NCBI GenBank assembly: GCA_013001885.1
Contig: JABDLD010000093.1
Span: 1 to 64,000 of the forward strand
Direction of reading: 5' to 3'
Source: Lysobacterales bacterium
Lineage (GTDB): Bacteria > Pseudomonadota > Gammaproteobacteria > Xanthomonadales > SZUA-36
Length of the DNA: 64,000 nucleotides
Positions 44,943 to 54,194 of the stretch are shown one piece after another. The position numbers and the translations under genes are program-made. The notes under the pieces were generated by a model. That model searched no databases and was not told the origin of the DNA. It worked only from the letters and a program-made list of their open reading frames with translations. How positions within the stretch are numbered: position 1 is the stretch's first letter; every line of letters begins with the position of its first letter.

Positions 44943-45728
44943 TTAATCCTGTTTGATTTCATCCTCAGCCCGCAGACCTGCGAAAGCACGCAGGCTGTCG
45001 TCCAGCAGAGGGCGCCAGTTATCCCAGTCGTGGCCGCCGTTGTTTGTCACGTAACGGATCGGATAGTCTTTTTTGCGCAGTGTTTCCACGAACCGCCGGT
45101 TTGCGGCCGCGTTGTCCTGCGGACCGCCATGGGATATGAAAATGGAGGATGGGCTGCGTGGCTTTTCCCGGTAGAGTTCTTCTACCACTGCAACATGCTT
45201 GTCACTTCCCGGTGAATGCATGATCAGTACCTGGAATACGCCCGGCAACATAATGCCGAAACAGGCGCTGTTGATGGCCCCGAACGAGGCCCCCATCAGC
45301 CCCCGGTGGGTGGTGGGATCGGCGCCGGTCCAGCGCCTGGAGATTTCCGGCATCAGTTCACCGATAAAGAATTTTCCGTAGTCAACCTTGCACATGAACT
45401 CGTTATTACGGCGGGTTTCATGCAGGAAGTCGGGATCCCGGCTATCGACGAAAATAGCCGCAAAAGGTGCGATTCTGCCATTTTCAATTTCCTGGTCCAG
45501 CAATTCCACCAGGTTTCCCTCGCCCAGGTATACCTGGCCATCGGTAATATAGAGTTCGGGGAGCGGTTTCCTGGCCTTTTTGGGCAGGTAAATCCAGTAT
45601 TGAAGGTCATATCCAAGTGCTATGCTCGTGATGCGAATTGGACCCTTCAGTTTTCCGCCCGCAAGCACTTCGCTGGAACAAAAAATCAGCATCATGCCGG
45701 CCAGCAAAACGAGTATCTGTTTTTTCAT
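44943..45728 (-). CDS. Exported esterase (PF00756 type)
   Basis: This 261-residue protein has a signal peptide (MKKQILVLLAGMMLIFCSSEVLA) and an alpha/beta hydrolase domain of the putative-esterase family, which includes enterochelin esterase and antigen-85 relatives. The nucleophile elbow is GLMGASFGAINS and the His is in NNGGHDWDNWR. A nearby, divergent TonB-dependent receptor gene suggests that this enzyme cuts an ester in the imported ligand, for example a siderophore or plant-type ester. The ligand is not known. Confidence 0.85.
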   Translation of the reverse strand: MKKQILVLLAGMMLIFCSSEVLAGGKLKGPIRITSIALGYDLQYWIYLPKKARKPLPELYITDGQVYLGEGNLVELLDQEIENGRIAPFAAIFVDSRDPDFLHETRRNNEFMCKVDYGKFFIGELMPEISRRWTGADPTTHRGLMGASFGAINSACFGIMLPGVFQVLIMHSPGSDKHVAVVEELYREKPRSPSSIFISHGGPQDNAAANRRFVETLRKKDYPIRYVTNNGGHDWDNWRPLLDDSLRAFAGLRAEDEIKQD

Positions 45729-45804
45729 CTGAATACCGAGCCAGAAAGTAGTTTAGGTTCTGTTTTAAGCCGCTAGAAATAAATCAATAAATAGTGCTTT
45801 TTCC

Positions 45805-45826
45805 GTTAAATTAATGTAAATTTAAC
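45805..45826. promoter_or_regulatory. Operator-like dyad upstream of the TonB-dependent receptor
   Basis: An exact 8-base inverted repeat, GTTAAATT and AATTTAAC, is separated by 6 bases in the 229-base gap between the divergent esterase and receptor genes. The AT-rich dyad could bind a dimeric regulator acting on one or both genes. It is not a good Fur box by eye. Confidence 0.5.
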
Positions 45827-45957
45827 GACTGGACAACATCGTTTTAAGGTATAAGTCCTCTGGATTCGCCATGGAAGGGTTGGATTGGTGGTTTTTGTCA
45901 CGTTCAAAATACCCCCCGGCGAATCTATCAAAATATAGCACAAACAGGAGATTTACC

Positions 45958-48792
45958 ATGTATCGCAAAAAGCACCTAAGTCTTTCGGTGTCTGCGGCTC
46001 TCGGGCTTACATCATTCATGATGATCCCGGGCGCTGCGTTGGCCCAAGACCAGCAAACCGCGGATGACAGCAGCGAAGTACTCGAAGAAGTAATCGTTAC
46101 GGGTTCCCGCCTTATCAGCGAAGACGGTTTCGGACAAGTCAGTCCGGTTACCGTGGTTGGCATGGAAGACATCAGTTCTTACGGCCTCACCCGTGTTGAG
46201 GACGTACTCAACAACCTGCCGCAGATTGAAGCGTCAAACACAGCATTCGATTCCAACGGCGCAACGGGTACAGCCTCGATTGATTTGCGTGGTCTCGGCA
46301 CGAACCGCACCCTGGTTCTGTTGAACGGCCGCCGCATGCAAAACGGCGGCGTCTCGACCGAATCGGTTGACGTCAACCAAATTCCCACCATGATGATCGA
46401 GCGGGTTGAAGTGCTCACCGGTGGTGCATCAGCGACTTACGGCGCCGACGCCGTCGCGGGTGTTGTGAACTTCATCATGCGCCGCATGAACGGTGTTGAA
46501 TTCAGCGCCGGTTACAGTGGTTACCAGCACAAGAACGGTAACAAATACATCCAGGGATTGATGGATGAGAGAGGCTTCGAATACCCGACAGGCAGCAGCT
46601 TCGACGGCAAAGCCTACAACATCGAAATTGCGGCAGGCGGCGACTTCGCAGACGGCCGAGGCAATGCCACGGTTTTCGCAACCTGGCGCCAGAACGACGG
46701 ACTGCTGCAGGGTGAGCGTGACTACTCAAGCTGCGCCCTGAACGCTGCCGGTAATTCTTGCGGTGGTTCAGGCAACGCGGTCGTCCCCAACTTTGCCATC
46801 TATTCATTTGGCGATGATGGCGAACTGGACGGAGCCAGCGGGCAGTACGTGGGCCTGCAGCCGGACGGAACGCTCGGCAGCACCACCATCTACAACTACA
46901 ACCCGATCAACTTCTACATGCGTCCGCAGACGCAGTGGACAGCAGGCGCCTTCGTTGATTTCGAAATCAACGAGAATGCTGTTGCCTACGCAGAAGTCAT
47001 GATGGCCAGTAACGAAACGCGCGGCCAGATTGCCGAGTCAGGTACCTTTTTCTTCGAAGCGTACGACCTGCCGGTGGACAATGCCTACTTCCCGCAGCCT
47101 TTCAGGGATTCACTTGCCGAACTGTTCCCGGGTGAAGATCGCCTCGGCATCTACATCGGTAAGCGTAATGTCGAAGGCGGCCCGCGTTCTGACGTGCTGA
47201 AGTACGACAGTCACCGTATCGTGGCCGGCGTCAAGGGCGCGATCAATGACGATTGGGATTACGATGTGAACTATCTTCACGCCCAGTCTTCATCCAGTTC
47301 GACCTACATCAACGACTTCCTGGCCCCAAGTATCGCTCAGGCAGTCGACGCCTCGCTTTGTGAGCCCGATCCCACCTGTATTCCTTACCAGGTGTTCACC
47401 TACCAGGGTGTAACTCCTGAGGCTGCAGCGGCAATGGGCGGCACAGCTATCCGTGCTAACGTCAGTAAACTGGATGCGTTCGAAGCAGTCGTCACGGGTG
47501 ACAGCGGTTTTGGATTCTCGGCCGGCAACATCATGGTTGCGGGTGGTTTCCAGTGGCTGCAGCAGAAATACGACACCAAGTCTGACACGCTGTACGAACT
47601 GGGCCTGCTTCTCGGCCAGGGCGGACCGCAACCCAGTGTTGCCGGTACCATCCGGTCCAAGCAGCTCTTCGCTGAAGCCAATGTTCCGTTATTGGCTGAT
47701 GCAGCGTTCGCACAGAACATGAGCCTCGACCTCGCTTATCGCTGGGCTGATTACAACACCACCGGTTCCAACAGCACCTACCGTGTTGGCCTGGACTGGC
47801 AGGTCGTTGACGCCTTCCGGTTCCGCACCGGCTACAACCGCGCCGTTCGTGCGCCGAGTGTTGCCGAGCTGTTCTCCGTTCAGAATATTGGTCTGTGGTC
47901 AGGTGTTGATCCCTGCGCAACTGCAAACCCGGTTTACTCTGAAGCGCAGTGCGCCAACACCGGCGTGTTGCCCGGTCAGTACGGCAACATCAGCGCCAGC
48001 CCGGCGGGTCAGTACAACGCCCTTTACGGTGGTAACCCCCTCCTGCAACCTGAGAAAGCCGACACCTATACGGTTGGCGTGGTTGTAAATCCGACGGAAA
48101 CGATGCAGTTCTCAGTTGACTGGTGGCAGATCAAGATCAAAGACACGATCTCTAACGTCTTTGCCGAGACCAGCCTTACCCAGTGTGCCGAGAACGGCGC
48201 CTCACCCCTTTGCGACAACATCAGCCGCGGAAACGGCGGCACGTTGTGGCTGGGTCAGTCAGGTTTCGTCACGAGTACCAACCAGAACATCGGTACGCAG
48301 AAGTGGTCCGGTGTCGACCTGGCATGGGCGTGGCAGTTGGGTGACAACTGGAACTTCGACATGATCGGCACCTATACGCTGAAGAAGGAAACGACTCCGA
48401 TCCCGGATCAGGCGGATTCAGCCTTCGACTGCAAGGGTGTGATCAGCCCGCGCTGCTATCCGAATCCGGAATGGCGCCACACCGCCACCGGTACTTATGA
48501 TTCCGGTAGCTGGTGGGCCCTGACGGCTCGTTGGCGTTACCTCGGTAAGGTCAAATACGAAGGAACGACCGACTTGATCGTTGCGGACAACACGAAGGCT
48601 AAAAACTATGTTGACCTGAACGCCGTGTTCCGGTTCATGGATACGAATGACGTGGTTGTTGGTGTGAACAACATCTTCGACAAAGAGCCTCCGCTGATGG
48701 GTAACACCATTTCAGGCAACGGCAATACCATCGTTGGTTTCTACGACACGCTGGGACGTTACATGTTCGCAGACGTAACATTCCGCTGGTAA
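45958..48792 (+). CDS. TonB-dependent outer-membrane receptor
   Basis: The ATG at 45958 has CAGGAG 7 bases upstream and starts a signal peptide ending at PGAALAQ; the longer frame to 45871 is rejected. The product has 944 residues: a TonB-box region (LEEVIVTGSRL), a plug domain (about 50-180, with RTLVLLNGRRM and GGASATYGADAVAGVVNFI), a 22-strand barrel and a terminal aromatic residue (ADVTFRW). It takes up a substrate across the outer membrane with energy from TonB-ExbB-ExbD (genes at 7532-10556). The plug sequence resembles receptors of the wide peptide/carbohydrate group; the substrate is unknown. A terminator follows. Confidence 0.95.
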   Translation: MYRKKHLSLSVSAALGLTSFMMIPGAALAQDQQTADDSSEVLEEVIVTGSRLISEDGFGQVSPVTVVGMEDISSYGLTRVEDVLNNLPQIEASNTAFDSNGATGTASIDLRGLGTNRTLVLLNGRRMQNGGVSTESVDVNQIPTMMIERVEVLTGGASATYGADAVAGVVNFIMRRMNGVEFSAGYSGYQHKNGNKYIQGLMDERGFEYPTGSSFDGKAYNIEIAAGGDFADGRGNATVFATWRQNDGLLQGERDYSSCALNAAGNSCGGSGNAVVPNFAIYSFGDDGELDGASGQYVGLQPDGTLGSTTIYNYNPINFYMRPQTQWTAGAFVDFEINENAVAYAEVMMASNETRGQIAESGTFFFEAYDLPVDNAYFPQPFRDSLAELFPGEDRLGIYIGKRNVEGGPRSDVLKYDSHRIVAGVKGAINDDWDYDVNYLHAQSSSSSTYINDFLAPSIAQAVDASLCEPDPTCIPYQVFTYQGVTPEAAAAMGGTAIRANVSKLDAFEAVVTGDSGFGFSAGNIMVAGGFQWLQQKYDTKSDTLYELGLLLGQGGPQPSVAGTIRSKQLFAEANVPLLADAAFAQNMSLDLAYRWADYNTTGSNSTYRVGLDWQVVDAFRFRTGYNRAVRAPSVAELFSVQNIGLWSGVDPCATANPVYSEAQCANTGVLPGQYGNISASPAGQYNALYGGNPLLQPEKADTYTVGVVVNPTETMQFSVDWWQIKIKDTISNVFAETSLTQCAENGASPLCDNISRGNGGTLWLGQSGFVTSTNQNIGTQKWSGVDLAWAWQLGDNWNFDMIGTYTLKKETTPIPDQADSAFDCKGVISPRCYPNPEWRHTATGTYDSGSWWALTARWRYLGKVKYEGTTDLIVADNTKAKNYVDLNAVFRFMDTNDVVVGVNNIFDKEPPLMGNTISGNGNTIVGFYDTLGRYMFADVTFRW

Positions 48793-48831
48793 CATAAAAG
48801 CCAGAAGTTTGTAGAAATAAGGTAAGACAGG

Positions 48832-48859
48832 AAGCGGGCCGAAAGGCCCGCTTTCTTTT
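48832..48859 (+). terminator. Rho-independent terminator after the receptor gene
   Basis: The 9-base stem AAGCGGGCC/GGCCCGCTT with a GAAA loop is followed by TCTTTT. It separates the receptor gene from the second TPR-sulfotransferase gene, which starts 29 bases later. Confidence 0.9.
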
Positions 48860-48887
48860 ACCCGGCAGAAAATATATTCTCGCTTCG

Positions 48888-50381
48888 ATGAAGATGAACT
48901 CACAAGCGAGAGATGAGCTGGAACGCTTCCAGTCTTTTTTGCGAGGCGCCAAAGACAATCTCTCGGTGATCGACCAGGTTGCATACGCTCTGCAACAACG
49001 GTCTTTTCCGCTGGACCAGGCACTAAAGGCTTACGGCGACTACCTGGCAACACACCCGGACTCTGCCAATGCCGCTTTTAACTATGCCTGGTATTTGGCC
49101 AGGGACGGGCAATTCGAGGAGGCCGTGGCCATGTACCGGCGCGCACTCGATCTCGATGTCAATCAGCCTGAAGAAGTCCATCTGAATATTGCCAATCTCT
49201 ATATGGACCATCTCGGGGATAACGATAAAGCCAGGGACGAGTTCCAGCAGGCGCTGGAAATAAACCCGCAATTCAGCGGCGCATACTACAACCTGGGTAA
49301 TCTCGCCGAGCAGTCGGGCAGCCGGAATGAAGCAGCCACCCTGTTCAAAAAATGCCTGGAGATCGACCCTGCCAACCAGGCTGCGCTGGCGCGCCTGGCC
49401 GATACCCACAGGTTCAAGGAGAACGACGATCCGCTGCTCGCCAGGCTGGTCGAATCCGCGCAAGCAAATCAAAACAGTGACGTGCATTTCGCGTTGGGCG
49501 CGGCCTACAATCAGCTTCAGGATTTTGATTCCGCCTGGAAACATTTTGACCTGGCCAATTCGCTTGAACATGAAAACATGCCGCCTTACAGCAAACAGCG
49601 AACTGAGGAAAGGTTTCAGCGGATCATGTCGTTGTGCAGCGGCGAGTGGCTCTCCCGATTTACGGGCGCGTCGCCAGAACCCGTATTCATTTGCGGCATG
49701 TTTCGAACAGGCTCGACGCTGCTGGAGCAGATACTAGCTGCTCACCCCGCCTTTACCGCCGGCGGAGAAAGCGAGTTTTTTCCGCGCCTGGTCCTTCGAG
49801 AGTTCCATGAATATCCCGAAGGCCTGGATCAGGTCACGCCTGAAGACGTGCAGCTTTGGCGAGAAAAGCAGGCACGTTTCGCCAGCCAGTTTAACGATGA
49901 TACTCGCCGGCTGACGGACAAGCGTCCCGACAATTTTCTCTATGCCGGGCTGATCAAGGCGATCCTGCCGTCTGCCAGGTTCATCGTCACAGAGCGCGAC
50001 TGGCGTGATGTTGCGCTTTCGATTTTCACCACGCGGCTGGGCGCTTCACAAAACTACTCTACCCGTCTTGAAAATATCCGGCACTATATCGGGCAACAAC
50101 AACGGCTGGTTGACCACTGGGAATCGATACTGGAGGGCGACCTGTTACGCATCCGTTACGAGGACCTGGTCGGGCGAACCCGGGAAACCATTACTGAATT
50201 GCTTCACTTCCTTGGAGAGGAATGGGATGAGCGCTGCCTGGAATTCGACAAGCTGGACAACACCGTGAAAACAGCCAGTGTCTGGCAGGTCAGGGAACCG
50301 CTTCATTCCAGGTCCGTTGGCCGCTGGAAAAATTACCGGCCCTACTTTGAGCAGGCGTTCGGCTCCGGTTTGGATGACTAA
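48888..50381 (+). CDS. TPR-sulfotransferase fusion protein (second copy)
   Basis: This 497-residue protein has TPR repeats (about 30-235; for example LGNLAEQSGSRNEAATLFKK) and a sulfotransferase domain (about 250-490). The phosphosulfate loop is VFICGMFRTGSTLLEQILAAHP and the 3'-phosphate region contains TERDWRDVALSIF. This layout is related to tyrosylprotein-sulfotransferase-like bacterial proteins, but the acceptor is unknown. An ATG two codons later is an alternative start; no clear ribosome site precedes either. Its stop overlaps the end of the convergent transglutaminase-like gene by 4 bases. Confidence 0.87.
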   Translation: MKMNSQARDELERFQSFLRGAKDNLSVIDQVAYALQQRSFPLDQALKAYGDYLATHPDSANAAFNYAWYLARDGQFEEAVAMYRRALDLDVNQPEEVHLNIANLYMDHLGDNDKARDEFQQALEINPQFSGAYYNLGNLAEQSGSRNEAATLFKKCLEIDPANQAALARLADTHRFKENDDPLLARLVESAQANQNSDVHFALGAAYNQLQDFDSAWKHFDLANSLEHENMPPYSKQRTEERFQRIMSLCSGEWLSRFTGASPEPVFICGMFRTGSTLLEQILAAHPAFTAGGESEFFPRLVLREFHEYPEGLDQVTPEDVQLWREKQARFASQFNDDTRRLTDKRPDNFLYAGLIKAILPSARFIVTERDWRDVALSIFTTRLGASQNYSTRLENIRHYIGQQQRLVDHWESILEGDLLRIRYEDLVGRTRETITELLHFLGEEWDERCLEFDKLDNTVKTASVWQVREPLHSRSVGRWKNYRPYFEQAFGSGLDD

Positions 50382-51607
50382 AGACCGCTTCCCGGGTTTC
50401 TCAGCAAATCGAGTTTATGGTGATATTTTTTCTGGTCCTCGGTTTGCTCGGCAACTTCCTCTGCCTTTTGCATCCAACGCTGAGACTCCGCCTTGTCTCC
50501 GCTCATCAGGTAACTGAGACTCAGAAGAAAGTATAGACGGTCATCGTCATCCCTCTGCCGAATGGCCATTTTCAGGTTTTTGATGGCCTCCCGGTAATCA
50601 CCCTCGTTGAAAGCGGTATTGGCCAGTTGGTAACGGTAGTAAGGGTTTTTCATCCGGTGTGACTGGACTTTGGAGAGATACCACCGGGCCTGCTCAGGCT
50701 TCCCCTGCTCCTCGTAAAGGTTGGCGAGGTTGCTCATGGCCATCAAATTCAGCTTGTCATGTTCCAGCGCTTCCATGTAAGCCACTTCGGCATGCGAGGG
50801 ATATCCCTCCCTGCGGTGCAGGATTCCCATGTTGACCCAGGCGGGGCTGAAAGATTCGTCCTCTTTGATACTTTGCTGAAAATTTGCGAAGGCCCGGCCT
50901 GATTCGTCTGCGAGCATGTGTTCAACGCCGATGTTGTTGAAAAAATGCGCTCTCGCCCTTTCGTCGGAGATTACCCGGGCTTCGTTCTTGACGTTGTATT
51001 CCAGCGTGTTGAAATCAACGACGCGTGAGAGAGCGCTTTTCATATCGACCAGCGCATTCACGTGCTGGCTGAGCAGAACAGTCTCCCCGGTCATAGACCA
51101 GTCGGGTGGTATATCCACTTCCTGGAAATTGACTTTCAACCCCACATCCCGGGCCATGGCGACAAACATGTTGGTGAACGAGATACAGTTACCGCGCCTG
51201 GACGCAAAGGTGCCTGCCGCAGTCCTGGTGGAATCGTCGTAGGACAGAAGAAAACGATCCTCGCCGATCACCGCATAAATCAGTTGCGCCAGTTTCAGAT
51301 TCTGATTTGCGTCGCGGTCAATGTGTTTATCGAGAAAAGCCGTCATCTCGGTGCTGAGCAACAGGATTTCCCGTTGCGACACATCCCCGCCCCCAAGACT
51401 GCCCGACAGCGGACTGTCGATCAATACCATTTCGGCCGTTATCGGTTCCTCGCCGACCACCAGCCCGCTTTGACGCGTGGCACAGGAAACAACGACGACC
51501 GCCATGGCCGCTGCAGCGGCAAACCTTGTGAACGTTGCAAACCTGGAACTAATCCTTCCTCTCCTCGCCGGAGCCCGGCTCCGCCGCAGTTTCAGCTTGC
51601 TGGTCAA
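50378..51607 (-). CDS. Lipoprotein with transglutaminase-like domain and TPR repeats
   Basis: This 409-residue protein has a long Arg-rich leader, a lipobox ending at Cys42 (VVVVSC), a transglutaminase-like domain (about 80-205) and about five TPR motifs (about 215-400; NMGILHRREGYPSHAEVAYM). A possible Cys-His-Asp triad is Cys141 (RRGNCISF), His182 (SQHVNAL) and Asp198 (RVVDFN). Proteins of this kind are often peptidases or cross-linking enzymes, but the substrate is unknown. It overlaps the DUF547 gene by 59 bases with the start used here; a later start would leave no room for the signal sequence. Confidence 0.82.
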   Translation of the reverse strand: MTSKLKLRRSRAPARRGRISSRFATFTRFAAAAAMAVVVVSCATRQSGLVVGEEPITAEMVLIDSPLSGSLGGGDVSQREILLLSTEMTAFLDKHIDRDANQNLKLAQLIYAVIGEDRFLLSYDDSTRTAAGTFASRRGNCISFTNMFVAMARDVGLKVNFQEVDIPPDWSMTGETVLLSQHVNALVDMKSALSRVVDFNTLEYNVKNEARVISDERARAHFFNNIGVEHMLADESGRAFANFQQSIKEDESFSPAWVNMGILHRREGYPSHAEVAYMEALEHDKLNLMAMSNLANLYEEQGKPEQARWYLSKVQSHRMKNPYYRYQLANTAFNEGDYREAIKNLKMAIRQRDDDDRLYFLLSLSYLMSGDKAESQRWMQKAEEVAEQTEDQKKYHHKLDLLRNPGSGL

Positions 51608-52796
51608 CGGGAACCTCGCCCAGTTCTTCCACGGTCACTGTGCCCTTTTCCATGTTGATGGCGTCCTGCTTAGCCTTGATCTCTTTCAGATAAACAAGCA
51701 ACTCCGGGCTGACGTAACTCCTTGAAGACGATTTCGAAATCAAACCCGACGACACGGCGGAAAAGCCGCTTGAGACGCTGCTTCCGGGACCGTCGGAACC
51801 CTGCGTGGTGGCTTTAACCGAGTCCAACAGCGCGGCGCTGTTGTCCGCCAGGCTGCCGCCAAGTTCAGGGTAAGAGCCGTAAAGATCGGTGATTGTCCAG
51901 TCGTTGATGTCCGGTTTGATGGTCGTGGCTGCCTGCAACTGCCCCCGGACTCTTCCCTCGAGCAAGCTCAGCAAATGTGTTTTCAGGTCCGCCTGGAAAT
52001 TCGGAAAAAACGAACGGTTGCGATCATACAGGCTGGAAACCCGGAACACCTTTTCGTCTTTTGCGTATGTGCCGCGGTTGGAATTGACGAATTCCGCAGC
52101 ATTTTCTGCAAGGTGACGCCGGACGTTTGCGGCCGTGTACGCGCTTTTTCGAATATTCGGCCCGCCAATGATGCCCTGGTAAAGGCCGTACAGCACAAGC
52201 GGATCGTTGCCGTAATTATGTCTCAGGATGGTGTACTGAATATCATCCAGGCTCAGCGGAACCCCGGCGACGTTTAACAGTTTCTTTTTAAGAATCGATT
52301 TCCTGCCGGTCAGTAGTTTCTTCAGCTTGCGTTTCGGATAGATACTGATGATCTCGTTGATCAGCGTAACGTTGTACAGGTTTAGCCAGTATGCCAGTTG
52401 CTCATCCCTGGAAAAATACTCCAACGGAGCCTCCGCCGGCACGCCTTCGAGGTTCTTTTGAATATTCAGCAGCATCTGCGTCGTATCGGCATCGCCGGAA
52501 AAAACTTCGTAATAAAAGCGATTGCCCTCATTGGTCGTTGACCTTTTTACGTTGACCTTGAGCCGGCTTCCGGTCTTGGCCCGGATTGGCGCCGATTTTT
52601 CCCGGGTGGACCGCCCCGTATCCACAACCACTTTTTTCAATACTCCATTGAGATCTGCATAGCTGATCGAATACCGGGAATCCGGGTTGAAGCGCTGAAA
52701 AGGCTCGGGAACGGGCGAATCCGCGGCAAAAGCCGCCGGAATCATCATCGCCGCCGTGATCATCGAGCATACGGCCGCGTAAATGGGCTTGAACAT
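51549..52796 (-). CDS. Exported DUF547 protein
   Basis: This 415-residue protein has a signal peptide (MFKPIYAAVCSMITAAMMIPAAFA) and a DUF547 domain (about 100-280). The signature is FSRDEQLAYWLNLYNVTLINEII, followed by LNVAGVPLSLDDIQYTIL and DPLVLYGLYQGIIGGPNIR. DUF547 resembles the papain/transglutaminase fold but its activity is not defined. The C-terminal part is Ser-rich and ends in an acidic tail. It is paired with a lipoprotein carrying a transglutaminase-like domain, so both may act on the same envelope substrate. Confidence 0.87.
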   Translation of the reverse strand: MFKPIYAAVCSMITAAMMIPAAFAADSPVPEPFQRFNPDSRYSISYADLNGVLKKVVVDTGRSTREKSAPIRAKTGSRLKVNVKRSTTNEGNRFYYEVFSGDADTTQMLLNIQKNLEGVPAEAPLEYFSRDEQLAYWLNLYNVTLINEIISIYPKRKLKKLLTGRKSILKKKLLNVAGVPLSLDDIQYTILRHNYGNDPLVLYGLYQGIIGGPNIRKSAYTAANVRRHLAENAAEFVNSNRGTYAKDEKVFRVSSLYDRNRSFFPNFQADLKTHLLSLLEGRVRGQLQAATTIKPDINDWTITDLYGSYPELGGSLADNSAALLDSVKATTQGSDGPGSSVSSGFSAVSSGLISKSSSRSYVSPELLVYLKEIKAKQDAINMEKGTVTVEELGEVPVDQQAETAAEPGSGEERKD

Positions 52797-52961
52797 GGCT
52801 ACTCCTTGTTATGGCAATTGCGGCTCTAGGAAATTGGCCGCAGTAAATTTACTCACTCTAGTCTACTGCGTTTGCGGCAGAGATTCCGCACCCGCTGTCT
52901 GTATTACGACACCTTGTTTGATTTACGGGACGAGCTGTATTTGAACCCGTGCAAGGGTGTT

Positions 52962-53609
52962 ATGCTGATGAATATGGGCTTCTACGACACGTACCTGCTG
53001 CCGAAACTGGTGCACTGCGTTTGCGGGCAGAATCCGGCAATGAAACAGCGCGCAAAAGTCGTTCCGCTGGCCGAGGGCCTGGTGCTCGAAATCGGCATCG
53101 GTTCAGGGCTGAACATCCCGTATTACGACCCGGAGAAAGTAGACCACCTTTGGGGAATCGATCCGTCGCGGGAAATGTGGGCGATTGCAGGTAAAAATGC
53201 CCGGGAACACCACCTGGATGCCGAATTCATTCAATCCGGGGCAGAATCCGTCCCGCTGGATGACGAATCGGCCCACACCGTCGTAATGACCTACACGATG
53301 TGCACGATTCCGGACGTCCCGGCTGCGCTCAATGAAATAAAACGAGTGCTCAAGCCCGGCGGAAAACTGCTGTTCTGTGAACACGGGCAAGCACCCGACG
53401 CCAACATCAGGCGCTGGCAAAACCGGATCAATCCCGTGTGGAGACGCCTGGGCGGCGGCTGCAACCTCAACCGCCCGATCTCCTCGCTACTGCAAGACTC
53501 CGGATTTGTATCCGACGACCTGCAGACAACGTATATCCCCGGCTGGAAGCCGGCCTGCTTCAACTACTGGGGCAGCGCCAACTGCGGCACGAACCGCGGC
53601 AAAGGATAA
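52962..53609 (+). CDS. SAM-dependent methyltransferase (UbiE/COQ5-like class I)
   Basis: Using the ATG at 52962 (with AAGG 7 bases upstream) the product has 215 residues. The class I fold is shown by LVLEIGIGSGLNIPYY (SAM loop), WGIDPSREMW, DESAHTVVMTYTMCTIPDV and LKPGGKLLFCEHG. The substrate is unknown; related proteins are called UbiE-like or phospholipid methyltransferases, but the real ubiE is at 61045. The Cys-rich C terminus (CGTN) and the N-terminal YLLPKLVHCVCG recur in this subfamily. Confidence 0.85.
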   Translation: MLMNMGFYDTYLLPKLVHCVCGQNPAMKQRAKVVPLAEGLVLEIGIGSGLNIPYYDPEKVDHLWGIDPSREMWAIAGKNAREHHLDAEFIQSGAESVPLDDESAHTVVMTYTMCTIPDVPAALNEIKRVLKPGGKLLFCEHGQAPDANIRRWQNRINPVWRRLGGGCNLNRPISSLLQDSGFVSDDLQTTYIPGWKPACFNYWGSANCGTNRGKG

Positions 53610-53693
53610 CCCGGCCAACCCGCGCTTTCCGCCACCGGAAGATGCCTTTATACTTTCGGGCAATCCCTAACAGCAATTCCAGGCGGGCAGGCC

Positions 53694-54194
53694 ATGATTT
53701 TAAGAGTTTCAAGTATTCTGATTTTTACACTCGGCCTCTTGATGGCCAGTGCGGCGACTGCAAAAGATGCCCCGCCCGTTAACTCATTGATGACGCCCGA
53801 AGATTACACCGCATCCGGACTGGAAAAACTCAGCGACGCCGAACGGGCGCACCTGAGTGAATGGCTGGAAAGGTACCGCCAGGGCGCCGTGATCGGTCCG
53901 GTCGTAAAAAAGGCGCCGTCAGAAATGAACGAACAGGAAAAAGTCCAGGCGGAAAAGGAAAAACAGGAAAAAGACAAGGAAATCATGGCCAAGGTCATTC
54001 CCGCCTTCCGGGGCTGGTCCGGCAAAACCGTATTCCGGTTGGACAACGGGCAAACCTGGCAGCAAAGACAGGCCGGCAGACTCCGCTACAGCGACGGTGA
54101 TTCAAGGGTAGTCATCAGGCGAAACATCATCGGAAAATACATCATGAAACACGAGGACAGCGGCCGCGCTATCGGGGTTGAGCGGATCGACTGA
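53694..54194 (+). CDS. Small exported protein of unknown function
   Basis: This 166-residue protein has a signal peptide (ILRVSSILIFTLGLLMASAATAKD), a short helical part with LSDAERAHLSEWLERYR and a charged helix (QAEKEKQEKDKE). The C-terminal domain of about 60 residues (FRGWSGKTVFRLDNGQTWQQ) resembles a small beta-barrel seen in other gammaproteobacterial exported proteins. No function is known. Its end overlaps the convergent MobA-like gene by 26 bases. Confidence 0.75.
   Translation: MILRVSSILIFTLGLLMASAATAKDAPPVNSLMTPEDYTASGLEKLSDAERAHLSEWLERYRQGAVIGPVVKKAPSEMNEQEKVQAEKEKQEKDKEIMAKVIPAFRGWSGKTVFRLDNGQTWQQRQAGRLRYSDGDSRVVIRRNIIGKYIMKHEDSGRAIGVERID

Noticed and set aside
45850-45855. TATAAG as the -10 box of the receptor promoter
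   Set aside because: The nearest -35-like sequence (TGGACA) is only 14 bases away, and other spacings give no match.
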